DNA of 64,000 bases from Nymphalis io (Eukaryota; Arthropoda; Insecta; Lepidoptera; Nymphalidae), in the NCBI RefSeq assembly GCF_905147045.1, contig NC_065897.1, positions 8,447,001-8,511,000 of the forward strand, read 5' to 3'. The notes beneath the pieces are model-generated. The model saw only the letters and a list, made by a program, of their open reading frames with translations, ran no database searches and was not told the DNA's origin. This document shows positions 22,941 through 35,110 of the stretch, piece by piece. The translations under genes and the position numbers were made by a program. The stretch's first letter is position 1, and each line of letters begins with the position of its first letter.

Positions 22941-24280
22941 ATATAAACAAGATTTAAACTATAAAACATTTGCAACCTATCATTCTTACGTTATAAATTA
23001 ATTTAAATATATTTTATTTGGTTTTATTATAAATGCGACAGTATGGATGTTTGCATATCTGTTACCACACTTAATGTACTGATAATAATAATTTTTTTAT
23101 AAAAAATTATATTGCGAAACATAAAATATTTTATTTTAAATAAAATAAAATATTTAATTATTTACGTCAAACAACGACATATCATGGGCGGGTACAGCAA
23201 GAGGAATTCGAATAAACGCATAAAAAGAGAATTATTGCGTGCTGTGCGATGTATTAGCCGGGCGGATAGATTGCTGGCTCGTTATTTATTAAACAAATAT
23301 ATTTATGTATTATAATATATTTGTTTAATTTTTTTTGTACACAAATTCGAACGAGTTTTCCGATCCGGTCGAAAATATGAAATGTATATTGATTTATCAA
23401 ATGATAATGCATTTATAATATTGTAAACCATTAAGAATTTTCAACATCTATAATATTAGTACACTATAATATATCACTACATATTATGAACCAAAGTCCC
23501 TTCGCCGCGTCTGTCTGAACGCAATACACTCAAAAATCGAAACAGATGTTCATACGGTTTCCACCAATGAACGGAATGATTCCCAAGGCAGGTTTACGTG
23601 CGTAAAAAATTAAGGTTTAGTGACATAAACTTTTTATGTAAACTTTTATTTTACGCTTGCGAAGCCGTGACAGGTAGTTATGTATAAAATCGAAAAATCG
23701 TCATTTTTGTATTTGAAATATTTTTCATAAGAATAATCAAGGATGTCATCACGGTGCATATAATAAAAATAAAATATTAGCAAGGTCTTTGTAACAAAGT
23801 ATTTATTCTCATATAAAAATATTTCACATAATAATTTTTAGTAGGTACCTATTTTATTTTTGCTTTGTTTGTTCAGAAAATTAGTTTCTTACGAGTAAGT
23901 AGGCTGGCTGTGTACGGGCAGATTGGTGACTTGGCGTAACAATGATCCTATTTTTGTTTACATATTAAAAAAACTTGGGACATATTTTTAAGTTACGGAG
24001 AGTAATTAAGCTAATAATATAAGGCATCATTTTCTCAAGTATTCTATTTAATTTATACATATATACGTTTAAGCAAAACAGTCACTCAAATGTATTAAAA
24101 TTTACAGAATATTAATATAATTAAGATTAGTGTAGTGTCCAATAGATATAGAATAATAGTTTTTACCAATACTTGGTAATCACGAGAGAGCTGCAGCGAC
24201 GACGCAACCACCGCCTCAGTGATAAAGCTGAGGCCTTGGTACTTCTCATTACACAAGTTTAAACCAAAGGAGTTATTTAC
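22941..24280. other. Intergenic, nothing recognisable
   Basis: AT-rich sequence. The last 60 bp before 24281 form the upstream region of the first histidine-rich gene. Confidence 0.6.
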
Positions 24281-24316
24281 TATAAAATGTTAACTGCTAT
24301 CGGACAAATTATCAGT
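24281..24316 (+). promoter_or_regulatory. Core promoter of histidine-rich gene 1
   Basis: TATAAAA at 24281-24287 and an arthropod initiator TCAGT at 24312-24316. The A of the initiator lies 33 bp after the first T of the TATA box, the standard spacing. This excludes the ATG at 24287 as start codon. Confidence 0.75.
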
Positions 24317-24349
24317 CACTTGTTTCCATTCTACCGATACAGTGGAAAC

Positions 24350-25090
24350 ATGAGAAGCATAATTTTATGTGGTGTCGTTTTAGCGGCGCTGACTTATGTC
24401 AGCTGCCGTGAGGTGTCCCGGGAAAAGCGCGACACTGACTTAGAGGAAGCCGCTAGCCATCATGGCGGAAAATGGGACAAAGGTGGAGGCCATGAACATC
24501 ATGAGCATCATCATCACGATCACGGTGATAAGGGGCATAAAGGTTACAAGGGCCATCATCATCATGAACACGGCAAAAAGGGTCATCATCACCACGAAGG
24601 ACACAAAGGCCATCACGATGAGCACGGTGGACACAAGAAGCACCATCATCATGATGACGGTCATCATCATGAGCACCACCATGGTGAGAAGGGTCACAAG
24701 GGTCACGGACACCATGAAGAAGGACATTATCACAAGGGACACTCAACTAAGGGTCATCATGGAGTTCACAAGCATGATGAATTCAAAAAAGAAAAACACT
24801 TCCACGATCATCACCATGACGGCGGCCACCATGAGCACCATGGTGGACATCATGAAGAACATGGACACAAGAAGGGCGGCGGTTTCCACAAAGGACACAA
24901 GCATGGTGGACACCATCATCACGAGCACGGCAAGAAAGGCCACCATGAGAAGGGAGGACATCATCATGATCACAAGGATCACCACGATGAAGGTGGCCAC
25001 CATGAGCATCATCATCATCATCATGATCATGGAAAGAAGGGTGGCCATGAGGACCACAAGCACTGGGGTTACAAGAAGGGACACAAATAA
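24350..25090 (+). CDS. Secreted histidine-rich protein 1
   Basis: A 246-residue protein in one exon. Residues 1-19 form a signal peptide (MRSIILCGVVLAALTYVSC). REVSREKRDTDLEEAAS follows, with a Lys-Arg processing-type site. The rest is almost wholly His, Gly, Lys, Glu and Asp in short HH runs; about 88 residues (36 percent) are His. A more complex block near the middle, KGHSTKGHHGVHKHDEFKKE, is shared by all five paralogues. The upstream in-frame ATG at 24287 abuts the TATA box, so the second Met is the likely start. It resembles insect proteins annotated only as histidine-rich glycoprotein-like. Binding of Zn, Cu or Ni is plausible from composition; a role in gut, cuticle or silk is not shown by the sequence. 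AATAAA at 25217. Confidence 0.9.
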   Translation: MRSIILCGVVLAALTYVSCREVSREKRDTDLEEAASHHGGKWDKGGGHEHHEHHHHDHGDKGHKGYKGHHHHEHGKKGHHHHEGHKGHHDEHGGHKKHHHHDDGHHHEHHHGEKGHKGHGHHEEGHYHKGHSTKGHHGVHKHDEFKKEKHFHDHHHDGGHHEHHGGHHEEHGHKKGGGFHKGHKHGGHHHHEHGKKGHHEKGGHHHDHKDHHDEGGHHEHHHHHHDHGKKGGHEDHKHWGYKKGHK

Positions 25091-25216
25091 TAACCTCAAT
25101 ACGCAATTTACTGCTTTTTGTAAAAGAACAGTGAAGCCATTAACTAGGTTTGTTTAGTTAAGCCTTTTGTTAAGTGTTATTGCAATTTATTTTGTTGACT
25201 GTGATGTTTTGTTGTT

Positions 25217-25222
25217 AATAAA
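25217..25222 (+). terminator. Poly(A) signal of histidine-rich gene 1
   Basis: AATAAA 127 bp after the stop codon, followed by T-rich sequence. Confidence 0.65.
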
Positions 25223-27090
25223 TTTTTATATTTTACTTTGTTCTTTTTAAATGATAATTTTATATTTTATATTAAATTGGTAATAGTTATTAACACTGTA
25301 AAAAACTGAATAGTTTTTGCAATAATAAATCTAAACTAAACAATTTCAATACTCGTTCCATTTCAACATAAAGTTACATAAAACTATTGACCGCGGTTCA
25401 CTTGCAGCATTTTCCGACGGAGATCTGTAAACCAAAATATTGAGAAAGTAGACCAGTGCCCGAGATCGGCCCACTTATCAGCTTTGGCAAGATTTCGCGA
25501 TCGGCCGTTTCCTATTGAAAACATTTGAATTAAATTTGAAATTAATAACATTTCTTAATAGAATCACAAACAGGTTCAACCTTTCAATAAGCTACTTTCA
25601 TTGTACTTTAAGTATAGACAATAATTTCCGATCATTACATACATACGTTTAAAAATATTAAAAAATAATTTTAACAGAGAATATGATACAGTTAGCATAT
25701 TTACCAATATCTTAAAGGAAATGCGCAAGTATAAAAAATGCATTGATATTATACGTTTCTTTTTTAATTTGCATCCAACATTTTCATCTGTATTATTGAA
25801 TTGACATTTAGTGCTGGTGACAATACAATCTATTTCTCCCAATTTTTTTTGCAAACACACATGAAAGCTTGTTTTAAAAAGGTTAAAAATAGCATTCTTT
25901 AATTGTAAGCGTGCTTAAAATTTAATCTCGCCTTCGGCCGTTAAGGAAACGAGTATGTGTCGAATGAAAATCTATCAAAAGTGTATCTACAAACCCGCAC
26001 GTTGTGTAATAATGAGGGAAAAAGGTCTTAACTCAGCAGTGGGACATTACTGGCTACTTTATGTTTTTAATTACATTAAGTGGATATAAATAGTTACGCG
26101 AGTATGCAATTATAAGGGTATCAGGTAAAATAAAGTGAATTTCTTGAAAAGTCAATTGCAAAATATTGACACATAATTAAATAATAAAGATTGTTTTTAA
26201 AACTTTTAAGGTAATCTTTAAACCTAGGTTATTCAATGTATATCGTCAACGAGCTTCACGATTAAAATTCTTGCGGTTAAATTGCTAAGTGTAAAGTAAA
26301 ACATATTAAAAATATAGTAGAAAAGACTCAAACAAGCTTTAATTTTATTAAGAAATGTAAGATACAGTTGGAGACATTCTGTACTACTAGAATCTGCAGA
26401 GCAACCACCATCTTTCCAACTTTCTTCACATTCTATCTTCTAGCGTTTTAAAATAAATATATACTTAGTTATAAACTAGTCGTAAGCCAAATTTCTTCTT
26501 ATATGGCTTGTATATTCGCAAGTTACTAATAGTACAAAGTTTAAAAAGCTATAATAGGCAAGGTATAGTAAGCCAATAAAATGTAGTATTCTACAATAAT
26601 CCGGATAATTTAAAAGTAGAGTAACTATTGAGTGTCTTATAGGTTCTTCTCGGTGGAATCTTCATTCTAAGCAAAGTGGTTTCTTTATTCATTTTCAGAA
26701 TAAAAATTATTTAATGTTGTAAAATAATAATTTAACAATGCATTTTTACACGTTTATTTTACATTACTTTGATTAATTAAATTTAATTTCATTTGGTGCT
26801 TCGATTTGGTTGTTGATTTAGATTGTTTGTTACAAGTTTGTGTCAAATAAAATATTAAAATTATTATAATATAAAATAAAAACATCATTTTTCGTATACA
26901 CTTTTACGAAACGGCTGTTGCATGTTGAAATGGGAGGCAATAACAACTAGTGTGTTATATCCAATCTGTTATTTTTTAATAATTTTTCACTAACACTCCG
27001 GTTATTTTCGCACGACACTCGTTATACGGTTTGCCATGGGCAATAATCTCTCCGGAATAAACTAGCGAGTGACGTTCGGAAATGAGTGGA
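25223..27090. other. Intergenic with a small SINE-A tail remnant
   Basis: AT-rich. At about 26022-26064 a SINE-A tail fragment is visible on + (GGTCTTAACTCAGCAGTGGG then ACATTACTGGC). Nothing else recognised. Confidence 0.55.
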
Positions 27091-27093
27091 TCG

Positions 27094-27215
27094 GGTATAT
27101 AAATATTCCCACTTGACAGTCGGATGTGATGTCACTAATGTTCACAGACGTGCTTGGCAGACTAACAGTGGTGGTTTGGCTTTGGCTTGGCTTGGTTTGG
27201 CTTGGGTTGACTCGG
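27094..27215 (+). promoter_or_regulatory. Orphan TATA-like promoter and (GGCTT)n stretch
   Basis: GGTATATAAATATTCCC near 27093-27110 resembles the TATA boxes of the cluster genes, but no secreted or other convincing frame follows. At about 27174-27206 there is a low-complexity GGCTT/GGTTT repeat. The downstream frame 27264-27593 has low-complexity repeat-like translation and is not supported as a gene. Confidence 0.3.
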
Positions 27216-28223
27216 CATGTTGCGTGGCGTTACAGTGTCCTTTTTATTAATTAAACGAGCCACATGTCCCTGCTCCGCATGGGTAGGATAATGGTTTACA
27301 AAAAGGGTTTATATATAGAAGGACAAACATCGAAAGCAAAATTCTTCTTATTTAACCAAGAAACGTTACTGGCGTACAAATCGCTAAATTTTCATCAAAA
27401 TCGGACCAATGGTTTAAAAATACACAGACGACAAATATATAAACATGCATTTTTAATCATTGTTAAATTAGCTTTGAATTTTGTTGTTAAATTGCATTTA
27501 AGTAACTTACGAAAGAAGTTTAATAAGTTAACAATACAAATGAGAGTAATTGAATATTTTTGTTCACATTTGTACAAAAATATTCAATTATAAACTAAGT
27601 AACCTCAAAAGCTCAACAGGCAATAGGTAAATATTAATATTAAACATCGCTACGAGTACACAGGTCTACGTCTATGTTACGAATTATTATATATTAAAAT
27701 ATATGTTACATTGAACATAATTCTAATTCCTCGTAAAATGTTATAATAACTAATTTACTTGCTTATACCTACTGGCAATAAGTTTATTTCATTTATAACA
27801 ACTGCTATGGATAAAATCAAATTCGACCGTATATTCCAGAATGATAGGATAAAATGTTTTAAACCTGCTTTACGGCAACTTGGATTTGACATTCTAATGA
27901 AAAAGTATATATTTTATTAATATGAATATTATATAATATCAACGGATCTACAAATATATAATCTAATTTAATGCTATTTTACGTTTATAATCTAAACAAA
28001 CAGGGTTTCGATTTTAGACATTAAGTAATGAAGATCGAAAATATTAAAAATCATAAAATTTTATTAACTTTTAATAATAGGTGTCACAAAAATAATATTT
28101 GAAAATGATAAATATTCAATTGTCGTATACAAACTAGTCACAAGGAATTGGTTAGCATTCTTGCAACAAAAGCCATTGAGATTGTCTTGCGACGCGTCAT
28201 TTGACAAGGGTTACACAACTCCT

Positions 28224-28232
28224 TATATAAAA
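28224..28232 (+). promoter_or_regulatory. TATA box of histidine-rich gene 2
   Basis: TATATAAAA, 76 bp before the start codon, leaving room for a transcription start near 28255 and a 5' UTR of about 55 bp. Confidence 0.65.
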
Positions 28233-28308
28233 CTGCTGCGCTATCAATAATATCGCCAATTTTAAATAATAAGTGAACACTACTAGGCCCTCTCAATAAA
28301 ACCTAAGC

Positions 28309-29085
28309 ATGAGGCTTGTATTTTTGTTAGGTATAATTGCTATAGTTGTGGTAGCACAAGCGCGTCGGATTCCTTCGGAAAAAAATGAGCAACTTCGGGA
28401 GAAAGAAGAATTAGCTGATCAAGCAGACGCGGCGACAGAACATAAAAAGGCGCAAAGTAAAAATCATGAATTTAAAAAAGGCGGAGGAAAAGAACATCAT
28501 GCACATCACCATGATGAACATGGTGAAAAAGGCCATAAAGGGTATAAAGGTCATCATCATCACGAAGAAGGAAAAAAGGGTCACCATGATAAGGAACAAC
28601 ACAAAGGCGAGTATGACGACCACGGTGGTCACAAAAAAGAACATCATCACGAGGACGGTCATTATGACGAGCATCATAAAGGGGCTAAGGGAGAAAAAGG
28701 GCATAAGTACGAAGAAAAAGGACATTATAATAAAGGACATTCGACCAAGGGACACCACGAAATACACAAACTTGATGAGTTTAAGAAAGATAAACACTTC
28801 TTTGATGAGGACGGAGATTCCGGTCACGAAGAGAAACATGGAGGTTTTCACGAAGAACATGGACATAAAAAAGGCGGTCATTTTAAGAAAGGCCATCATC
28901 ATGGCGGACATCATGAACATGAACACGGTGAAAAGGGCCATCACGAAAAGGGTGGTCATCATCATGATCACAAAGGGCACAAGAGTTCCGCTGGTCACGA
29001 TGAACACCATCATCATCACCACGACCATGCCAAGAAGGGAGGACATGAACATCACAAGAAGCATGGTTATAAAAAAGGTCATTAA
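28309..29085 (+). CDS. Secreted histidine-rich protein 2
   Basis: A 258-residue, single-exon protein. Signal peptide residues 1-18 (MRLVFLLGIIAIVVVAQA). The N-terminal linker is longer and more charged than in the paralogues (EKNEQLREKEELADQADAA) and has no clear dibasic site next to the ADLE-like stretch. About 64 residues (25 percent) are His; Lys and Glu are raised. The shared central block reads KGHSTKGHHEIHKLDEFKKD. It ends HEHHKKHGYKKGH. Same orientation as gene 1, 3.2 kb downstream. Metal binding is inferred from composition only. Confidence 0.9.
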   Translation: MRLVFLLGIIAIVVVAQARRIPSEKNEQLREKEELADQADAATEHKKAQSKNHEFKKGGGKEHHAHHHDEHGEKGHKGYKGHHHHEEGKKGHHDKEQHKGEYDDHGGHKKEHHHEDGHYDEHHKGAKGEKGHKYEEKGHYNKGHSTKGHHEIHKLDEFKKDKHFFDEDGDSGHEEKHGGFHEEHGHKKGGHFKKGHHHGGHHEHEHGEKGHHEKGGHHHDHKGHKSSAGHDEHHHHHHDHAKKGGHEHHKKHGYKKGH

Positions 29086-29249
29086 ATATTACGAAATTTT
29101 CAGAAAGTTATACTTAAATTTGCTTCAATTGAGTCGGTTAATGAATTTACTTGCTCATTGTCTGGCCAGCTATTTATTAATTATTAATCGTAAGTTTATT
29201 AATAAATTGGAATCGTATCGAAAGTTTATGTTTTTGTACGTTTGTTAGG

Positions 29250-29255
29250 AATAAA
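29250..29255 (+). terminator. Poly(A) signal of histidine-rich gene 2
   Basis: AATAAA 165 bp after the stop. Another AATAAA lies at about 29208. Confidence 0.55.
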
Positions 29256-30919
29256 TGTTACATTAATATTAAGTATTTAAAAAAAATAAAAAAAAATAAC
29301 GAATTACCAAGTTGTGATATTATTTTACTGATATTTTTTGTCATTATGTTCATTTGCATTAAATCTTTGGAGGAGCCTTTTACCCGAAGGGGGTCCATTA
29401 CATAAAATATATGTATTGATTTAATGATGTCAAATGAGGTTCCTAATTTTTATTTTTTAGTCTATTTGTATTTTTAAAACTGTAATGGATTTAATGAAAC
29501 AGTCCTATCTGAATTTGTATAATTCTTGACCTACCAAGCCTTGACAAAAAAATATTGCGCAAATCTAATTAAAACTATGAATAATTTAAAAGTTATCCGA
29601 CCTGAATTAAATTCGATTCGATGACAAATTGTTTTATTTTCAATTGTAATTTTGTAAGTTTATTGCATTAAATTAGTTCTTGTATTGTTAAGATCAGTTT
29701 GAGAAAAAAATAATTACATCAACCAACCTCTGAGAGCAGTTGTAACTAAATATTTATCTTAGTTACTTTAAAATATCGAAACTATTTAAATAATTATTAA
29801 ACAATATATTGTTAATTATAAAAGATCGGTTCTTACAACGTAATGTAATATATTTTATATTGATTGAATGATATTTCTGCCGACAAAACAAATCTTACCT
29901 CGATTTTTTTTTATTTCGATGGCATTAAGGTCATCAGGATTTCAGTAATAAGTAAATAAATTATGTCAGAATCACCGGTTTCGGATAAGATCATTAATTG
30001 AATTATTATACGTAAGTATGTATGTAACATGTGGTTCCGGTAACATGAAGATGTTGTAGTGCCGACTGAGTGTATAAAGCAATACTGCACCAACCCCAAA
30101 TAAATGAAACTATATAATATTATATAATATTATAATAATAAACCTACTTTTGTATCCATTTTAACAACTTTTACAATTTATTTTGTTTATTAAATACCTT
30201 AAACTAGGTCTATAGAGTAATTTGTAATGTTCAGTTCTGGAATTTGTTTTATTTTCAATGGAGTGAGAATGACCACAGATAAAGGTTACGAAATTATATC
30301 AGTTTCTAAATATGTACTAAAGCAGTGCCGTTAATCGTCAAATATTTTCTTTCACCATCATCATACTGGGGCTCAAGAAACTTATGAGTGGACTGGTAAC
30401 AAATTGTCTACTAAGTTGAAAATGGCGAAGGAGAAATGTAATTACTATACGAGTTTCACTTTGTCATACAGGTTTAATTTTAAATATATATAAAATAGAA
30501 ATTGGAATATATCAACATTGTTTATGTGTGGTCATAACCCAAATAACTTAAGAATTAGAACTAAAAAAAAAAGTTAATTTAATTTAAACCAAAATTCAAC
30601 TAAAAAATGGTAAGGTTTATCAAAATAATAGTCAATGTATCCTTTCTTGCCAAAGGTTTTTTTATCACGTTCACATATTGGTAGGATATAATCCGCTTAT
30701 AAAGCTTTGCACTAATTAATGAGCGAGTTTGAGGCTTAGCGATGTCACTCACCTCACACTAGATTTATGACTTCATCTAGTGTCGCATTAAATCCTTCGT
30801 CTTTTGAAGCTAATGTGATTTAAAGCCAAGGGATATATTTGCTAATTACATAATCGTTAAGTATGTTCCAGACATATTTTATATTCTAAAACTTAAGAAA
30901 ACTCAAGTCTCAATTCCGA
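29256..30919. other. Intergenic, nothing recognisable
   Basis: AT-rich, with a short ATAATATT-type repeat near 30110-30135. No coding feature. Confidence 0.6.
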
Positions 30920-31105
30920 ATTATTAATATTATAAATGAAAAAGAGATTTTGTTTGTTTGTTGTGCTTGCGCGTCTTAACGATTGGTTAACGATTATGAA
31001 ATTTGGCATTTGACACGTTGTCGGGCGTACAGTACATAGTAACAAATGTCTGCCCTCTGGCTCCTTGTCATTCGCGAGCGAAGTCACAGGAGGATACTAG
31101 TAATT
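30920..31105 (+). repeat. Dispersed lepidopteran repeat beginning TATTAATATTATAAATG
   Basis: Starts with the ATTAATATTATAAATG motif followed by a GTTTGTTTGTT run, then TTAACGATTATGAAATTTGGC, and ends at GAGCGAAGTCACAGGAGG and ACTAGTAAT. A second copy is at 56494-56705. Start and end are conserved, so this is a defined element, perhaps the 3' end of a LINE or a non-autonomous element. Confidence 0.6.
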
Positions 31106-31314
31106 TGGTGATAATCACATATTTATTAATCTTAAACAGCTTTGTTTTACTTATTAAATATATATTTTTTTTATAAATTTTAAATATAAGATAAAAAGCT
31201 GACATGGCCCATGATAACCGTGAATAGCGAGACTAGCGCTGATGGCGCTAGTTGTCATGTGCTTAATATTTGTATTGTGGAATATAATATAATATCTACT
31301 ATATTATATTAGTA

Positions 31315-31470
31315 CTAGTTAAAAAGCATAAATAGCGCAATGGATTGCGGACCGCCTAGTTTGATCCTGGCCCCATGGGCTTTTGTCATTCCCATTTCTA
31401 ACACCAGCTTGATATTAATTGAAGGGATAAATAGGAATTTCATTATAGTAATTTCTTCGAACGGCAATTA
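31315..31470 (+). repeat. Eroded tRNA-like SINE remnant
   Basis: AGCGCAATGGATTGCGGACC followed by a degenerate GTTTGATCCTGGCCC stretch looks like A and B boxes of a tRNA-derived SINE head. Too decayed to assign to a family. Confidence 0.35.
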
Positions 31471-32669
31471 CTAATATTATTTTTTTTAATGTTTTTTATG
31501 CACATTTTGTTGGTTTAACAAATACAAAGTAATATAAAAATAGATAAATTCACAGTGTCCAACGATATTAACGGACTGTTATTTTTTAAATATCGTGGGA
31601 GATGGAATACACCTTTCATAATTTACTGAAAAAAATATTGCACACTCTTTCGAGACAATCATTGTATCTTGTTAATGGAATTTCAAATAAATATTTTAGG
31701 ATTGTGGGATTACAACGTCTGGTATATTCAGGTTTCAGTATACCGCTACATACTTATTGAAAAATTGAGCGAAAACTCTTAACGACTTCAAAGTTTGTCT
31801 ACAAAAGAAAACTTGTTCACGGGATCGGTGTTATGAACGAGGATTTGAAAGAGAGACTAGATGTATCGAATTCGTAGGTATGGAGATTATTTTGAATACT
31901 TTAAAGTAACCGTATTTGCTTTTTTGGGTAGAATATATTAAATTATGATTATGAAGATATTCGTATAATTAAAGATTTTGCACCCGTTGGTTACATTTAT
32001 CGGAATTTACAAACGAAATTTTCAGTTTATATTTAGCGCAAACATTAAACAGTTTTTAATAAAATTTCGTATTAATTTTTTATACTGTCATAAAAAAGAT
32101 GTAAATATATATATTTACATTTCTAAAAAAACCAATTTTTTGTTTTTTATACTTATTTGTATAGCAAACAAAAATTTTGGTTTCTATGCTGTTGATCGTT
32201 GAGGAGTTCTGTGTTGAATCAGATCATGCTTATCATTCCATACTATACATCCTCATTAGAACTGAACTAACGTGTAAAATTTTACCGTAAGATAAGAGAA
32301 AGTGGTCTAGAAGTCTTAATTCAGCTTGCAAAATTTGATCTAAGCTAACAAACATGGAAAGTTGAATAAAGGCTTGTAAAAAAATACTTTATTATTTGTC
32401 TGTCATTCGCAACAGAATCCAAATTCCGAACAATTGATAACATTAGACGATACAAATCTATATACATGTTAAAAATATTTTGATTTGATTTGACAAGTAT
32501 AAAGTAAAATCATTAGATAAATCTTATCGACAGATTATATTAATGAATATAAAAAACTAGCAGTCTTACTTATAAACGTTGTTAAGCGGTTGTTTAGTTA
32601 AGCTCTGTTATTATTATCAAATTGTCTTCTTGAGAAATATCAGTTAAACAATGCCATAGCATTAGCCAT
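31471..32669. other. Intergenic, nothing recognisable
   Basis: AT-rich without a supported feature. Confidence 0.6.
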
Positions 32670-32945
32670 AGAGATTAGCCAACTGCGCACGACATATAGT
32701 GCCTAAGTATGTGCGCAAATACAGATGTACTCTCTATTCACTCATTCTCATAATCCAATGGAACGGCAATCCGACACGACCGGAAGAGTTCAAGCGCAGG
32801 ACCAACGATTTTGTAGACGGGATTGTACACACTTAAAACTTTCAGACACCGTCCCAATTCTGACAATGTTTAACAGAAAAACACAATAATTTCCTCGCGA
32901 TCCACGGCTTTGTAAACAGCCAACTAGAGCTACAGGACAGACAGC
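32670..32945 (-). mobile_element. SINE-C copy, diverged
   Basis: Contains GAGATTAGCCAACTGCGCA, CAAATACAGATGTACTCTCT, TCATAATCCAATGGAACGGC, AATCCGACACGACCGGAAGAG and AAAAACACAATAA, in the family order. The tRNA-like head on the right is mostly lost. Confidence 0.75.
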
Positions 32946-33204
32946 CAGAGGAGATTGTTTAAGCTATCACCCGCTAAACTACGTTTATAATTATGGCCGT
33001 AGTTGACTAACTTTCCGATGTAAGTGTATCTCGAGTCGTGTAACTAGTACGATTATCAAAACTTTGTGATGATTTAATTGTTAGGTAATTACTTATCCAC
33101 CCGGCTTATCTTGACTCAGAATACTACAAATATGAACCAATTGTTAAATGTTATTTAAAATAAACATACAATGTAAGTAAAATATGCATATATGTATATA
33201 TATT

Positions 33205-33386
33205 ATTTTTAGGTCATAGGCAGGCGGACGAGCAAATGGTAATGGTAAGTGGTTACCACTGACATAGACATTGGAGATGTAAAAAATTATAACCATTCGT
33301 TACATTGCCAATACACCACCAACCTTGGGTTTTTTATATCTGATGAGTGGGTGGTAACCACCCAAACGGGCCTGCACAAAGCCCTG
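33205..33386 (-). mobile_element. Repeat B copy, internally deleted
   Basis: Left side AGGCGGACGAGCAAATGG with GGTAAGTGGTTACCACTGACAT, right side GATGAGTGGGTGGTAACCA and GGCCTGCACAAAGCCC. The middle around GTTATGTCCCTTGTGCC is missing, joined at about 33332. Confidence 0.75.
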
Positions 33387-33575
33387 TTAATTGCATTTTG
33401 CGTTGTAAGCGGTTAACATAAAATATATTATTAATGTATTTTTATATTATTGTATAAGAGAAACCTATGTAGAGGTATTTAATGTACAAAGATTTTTTTT
33501 CTTAATAACCTTAACCTTTTTTTTAACGAAGTTCTTTTTCGCACAATAGACACTTGGCGAATGAGGGCTAAAAAA

Positions 33576-33874
33576 GCCGAGATGGCCCAGTGGTAAGAAC
33601 ATGTGAATCTTAACCGATGATCGTGGGTTCAAACCCGGGCAAGCACCACTGAATTTTCATGTGCTTAATTTGTGATTATAATTCATCTCGTGCTTTACGG
33701 TGAAGGAAAACATCGTGAGGAAACCTGCATGTGTCTAATTTCATTGAAATTCTGCCACGTGTGTATTCCACCAACCCGCATTGGAGCAGCGTGGTGGAAT
33801 AAGCTCCAAACCTTCTCCTCAAAAAGAGGAGAGGAGGCCTTTAGCCCAGCAGTGGGACATTCACAGGCTGTTAC
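33576..33874 (+). mobile_element. SINE-A, full-length copy with target duplication
   Basis: A tRNA-derived SINE of about 300 bp. The head GCCGAGATGGCCCAGTGG holds an A-box-like sequence and GGGTTCAAACCCGG a B box, so it has a pol III promoter. The body runs from CACTGAATTTTCATGTGCTT to CCAGCAGTGGGACATTCACA. Flanked by 12-bp repeats differing at one base (33559-33570 and 33876-33887). It is not a working tRNA gene because there is no cloverleaf beyond the boxes. Confidence 0.92.
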
Positions 33875-34440
33875 GGAATGAGAGCTACCACCACTATAAC
33901 AAACCTCTCTAAACTACTTGCAATTAGTAATTAAGGGGATTGATAAATATTTCATATTAATAGTATATATTAAATTTATGTTATTTTGTTTTCCCATATT
34001 TCATTGATTTTGTTATAATTTATAAATAAGTATGACGTAATATTTCTCTGTTAAGTGATAACTGTCTTTTTAATATATATAAGCCGGTAACATGGTATTT
34101 TAGAAAGGGCGGCAAAGATAGTTGTTTTTATGGGGAGACATAATAAATGACTGCCGAGCTGGATATTTGTTTCTTTTATTTATAAACAGTATCGACCACG
34201 CGCCGACCGCATCTACCATAATACTAGGCCGAAAATAATGACAAGATGTAAATATTTTCAAACGTAATACATAATTATTATAATAAGTGAAAGCAACTTC
34301 CTCACATATTTATAATTTCTAAATAAATAAATGAAAGGTAGAAGCGGAATGGCTTGAACGATATGAATAAGTTTTCGTGCTGTAAAAATGGAACTAACAG
34401 TTCCTGAAGTACTCAAACGACAGTGTGTTTAAGTATAACT

Positions 34441-34690
34441 GTTAAATATTCTACCGCAAAACAGCAATACTTGATATTGTTGTGTTCCGGTTTGAAGGGT
34501 GAGTGAGCCAGTGTAATTACAGGCACAAGGGACATAAAATCTTAGTTCCCAAGGTTGGTGGCGCATTGGATATGTAAGCGATGGTTGACATTTCTTACAA
34601 TGCCAATGTCTAAGAGCGTTGGTGACCACTTACCATCAGGTGGCCCATATGCTCGTCCGCCTTCCTATTCTATAAAAAAAAAAAAAAAAC
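34441..34690 (+). mobile_element. Repeat B copy with poly(A), 5'-truncated
   Basis: Begins within the family at AATATTCTACCGCAAAACAG and runs to GTCCGCCTTCCTATTCTATA plus A12. This forward copy shows that the poly(A) is the 3' end, as expected of an L1-type or SINE retroposition. Confidence 0.85.
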
Positions 34691-34812
34691 GATTTAGCAG
34701 GCGTAAGTTAAAATGTAATATGCTTGTTAATATTTCTATAATAAAGTAGACGGTGAACATTTGTTAAGCAATCATCTAACTATTTCATATTAGTATACTA
34801 ACCGTACAAATA

Positions 34813-35110
34813 GCCGAGATGGCCCAGTGGTTAGAACGCGTGAATCTTATCCGATGATCGTGGGTTCAAACCCGGGCAAGCACCACTGTATTTTCATGTG
34901 CTTAATTTGTGATTATAATTCATCTCGTGCTTAACGGTGAAGGAAAACATCGTGAGGAAACCTGCATGTGTCTAATTTCATTGAAATTCTGCCACATGTG
35001 TATTCTACCAACCCGCATTGGAGCAGCGTGGTGGAATAAGCTCCACAACCTTCTCCTCAAAAGGGAGAGGAGGCCTTAGCCCAGCAGTGGGACATTAACA
35101 GGCTGTTACT
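34813..35110 (+). mobile_element. SINE-A, full-length copy with perfect 12-bp target duplication
   Basis: GCCGAGATGGCCCAGTGG head to GGACATTAACAGGCTGTTAC tail, close to the copy at 33576. Flanked by TAACCGTACAAA at 34799-34810 and 35117-35128, so the insertion is recent. It lies 1.2 kb from the other full copy in the same direction. Confidence 0.93.

Noticed and set aside
24287..24349. Upstream in-frame Met of histidine-rich gene 1
   Set aside because: This ATG overlaps the TATA box, so it is not transcribed. The Met at 24350 starts a proper signal peptide.
24440..25106. Long open frames antisense to histidine-rich gene 1 (and likewise in genes 2-5), some Met/Val-rich
   Set aside because: They arise because His, Gly, Lys and Asp codons rarely give stops on the other strand. 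Signal peptides, TATA boxes and poly(A) signals support only the sense frames.
33576..33660. tRNA gene suggested by intact A and B boxes
   Set aside because: The sequence repeats across the window with an identical 300-bp body and tail, and there is no complete cloverleaf. It is a SINE head.
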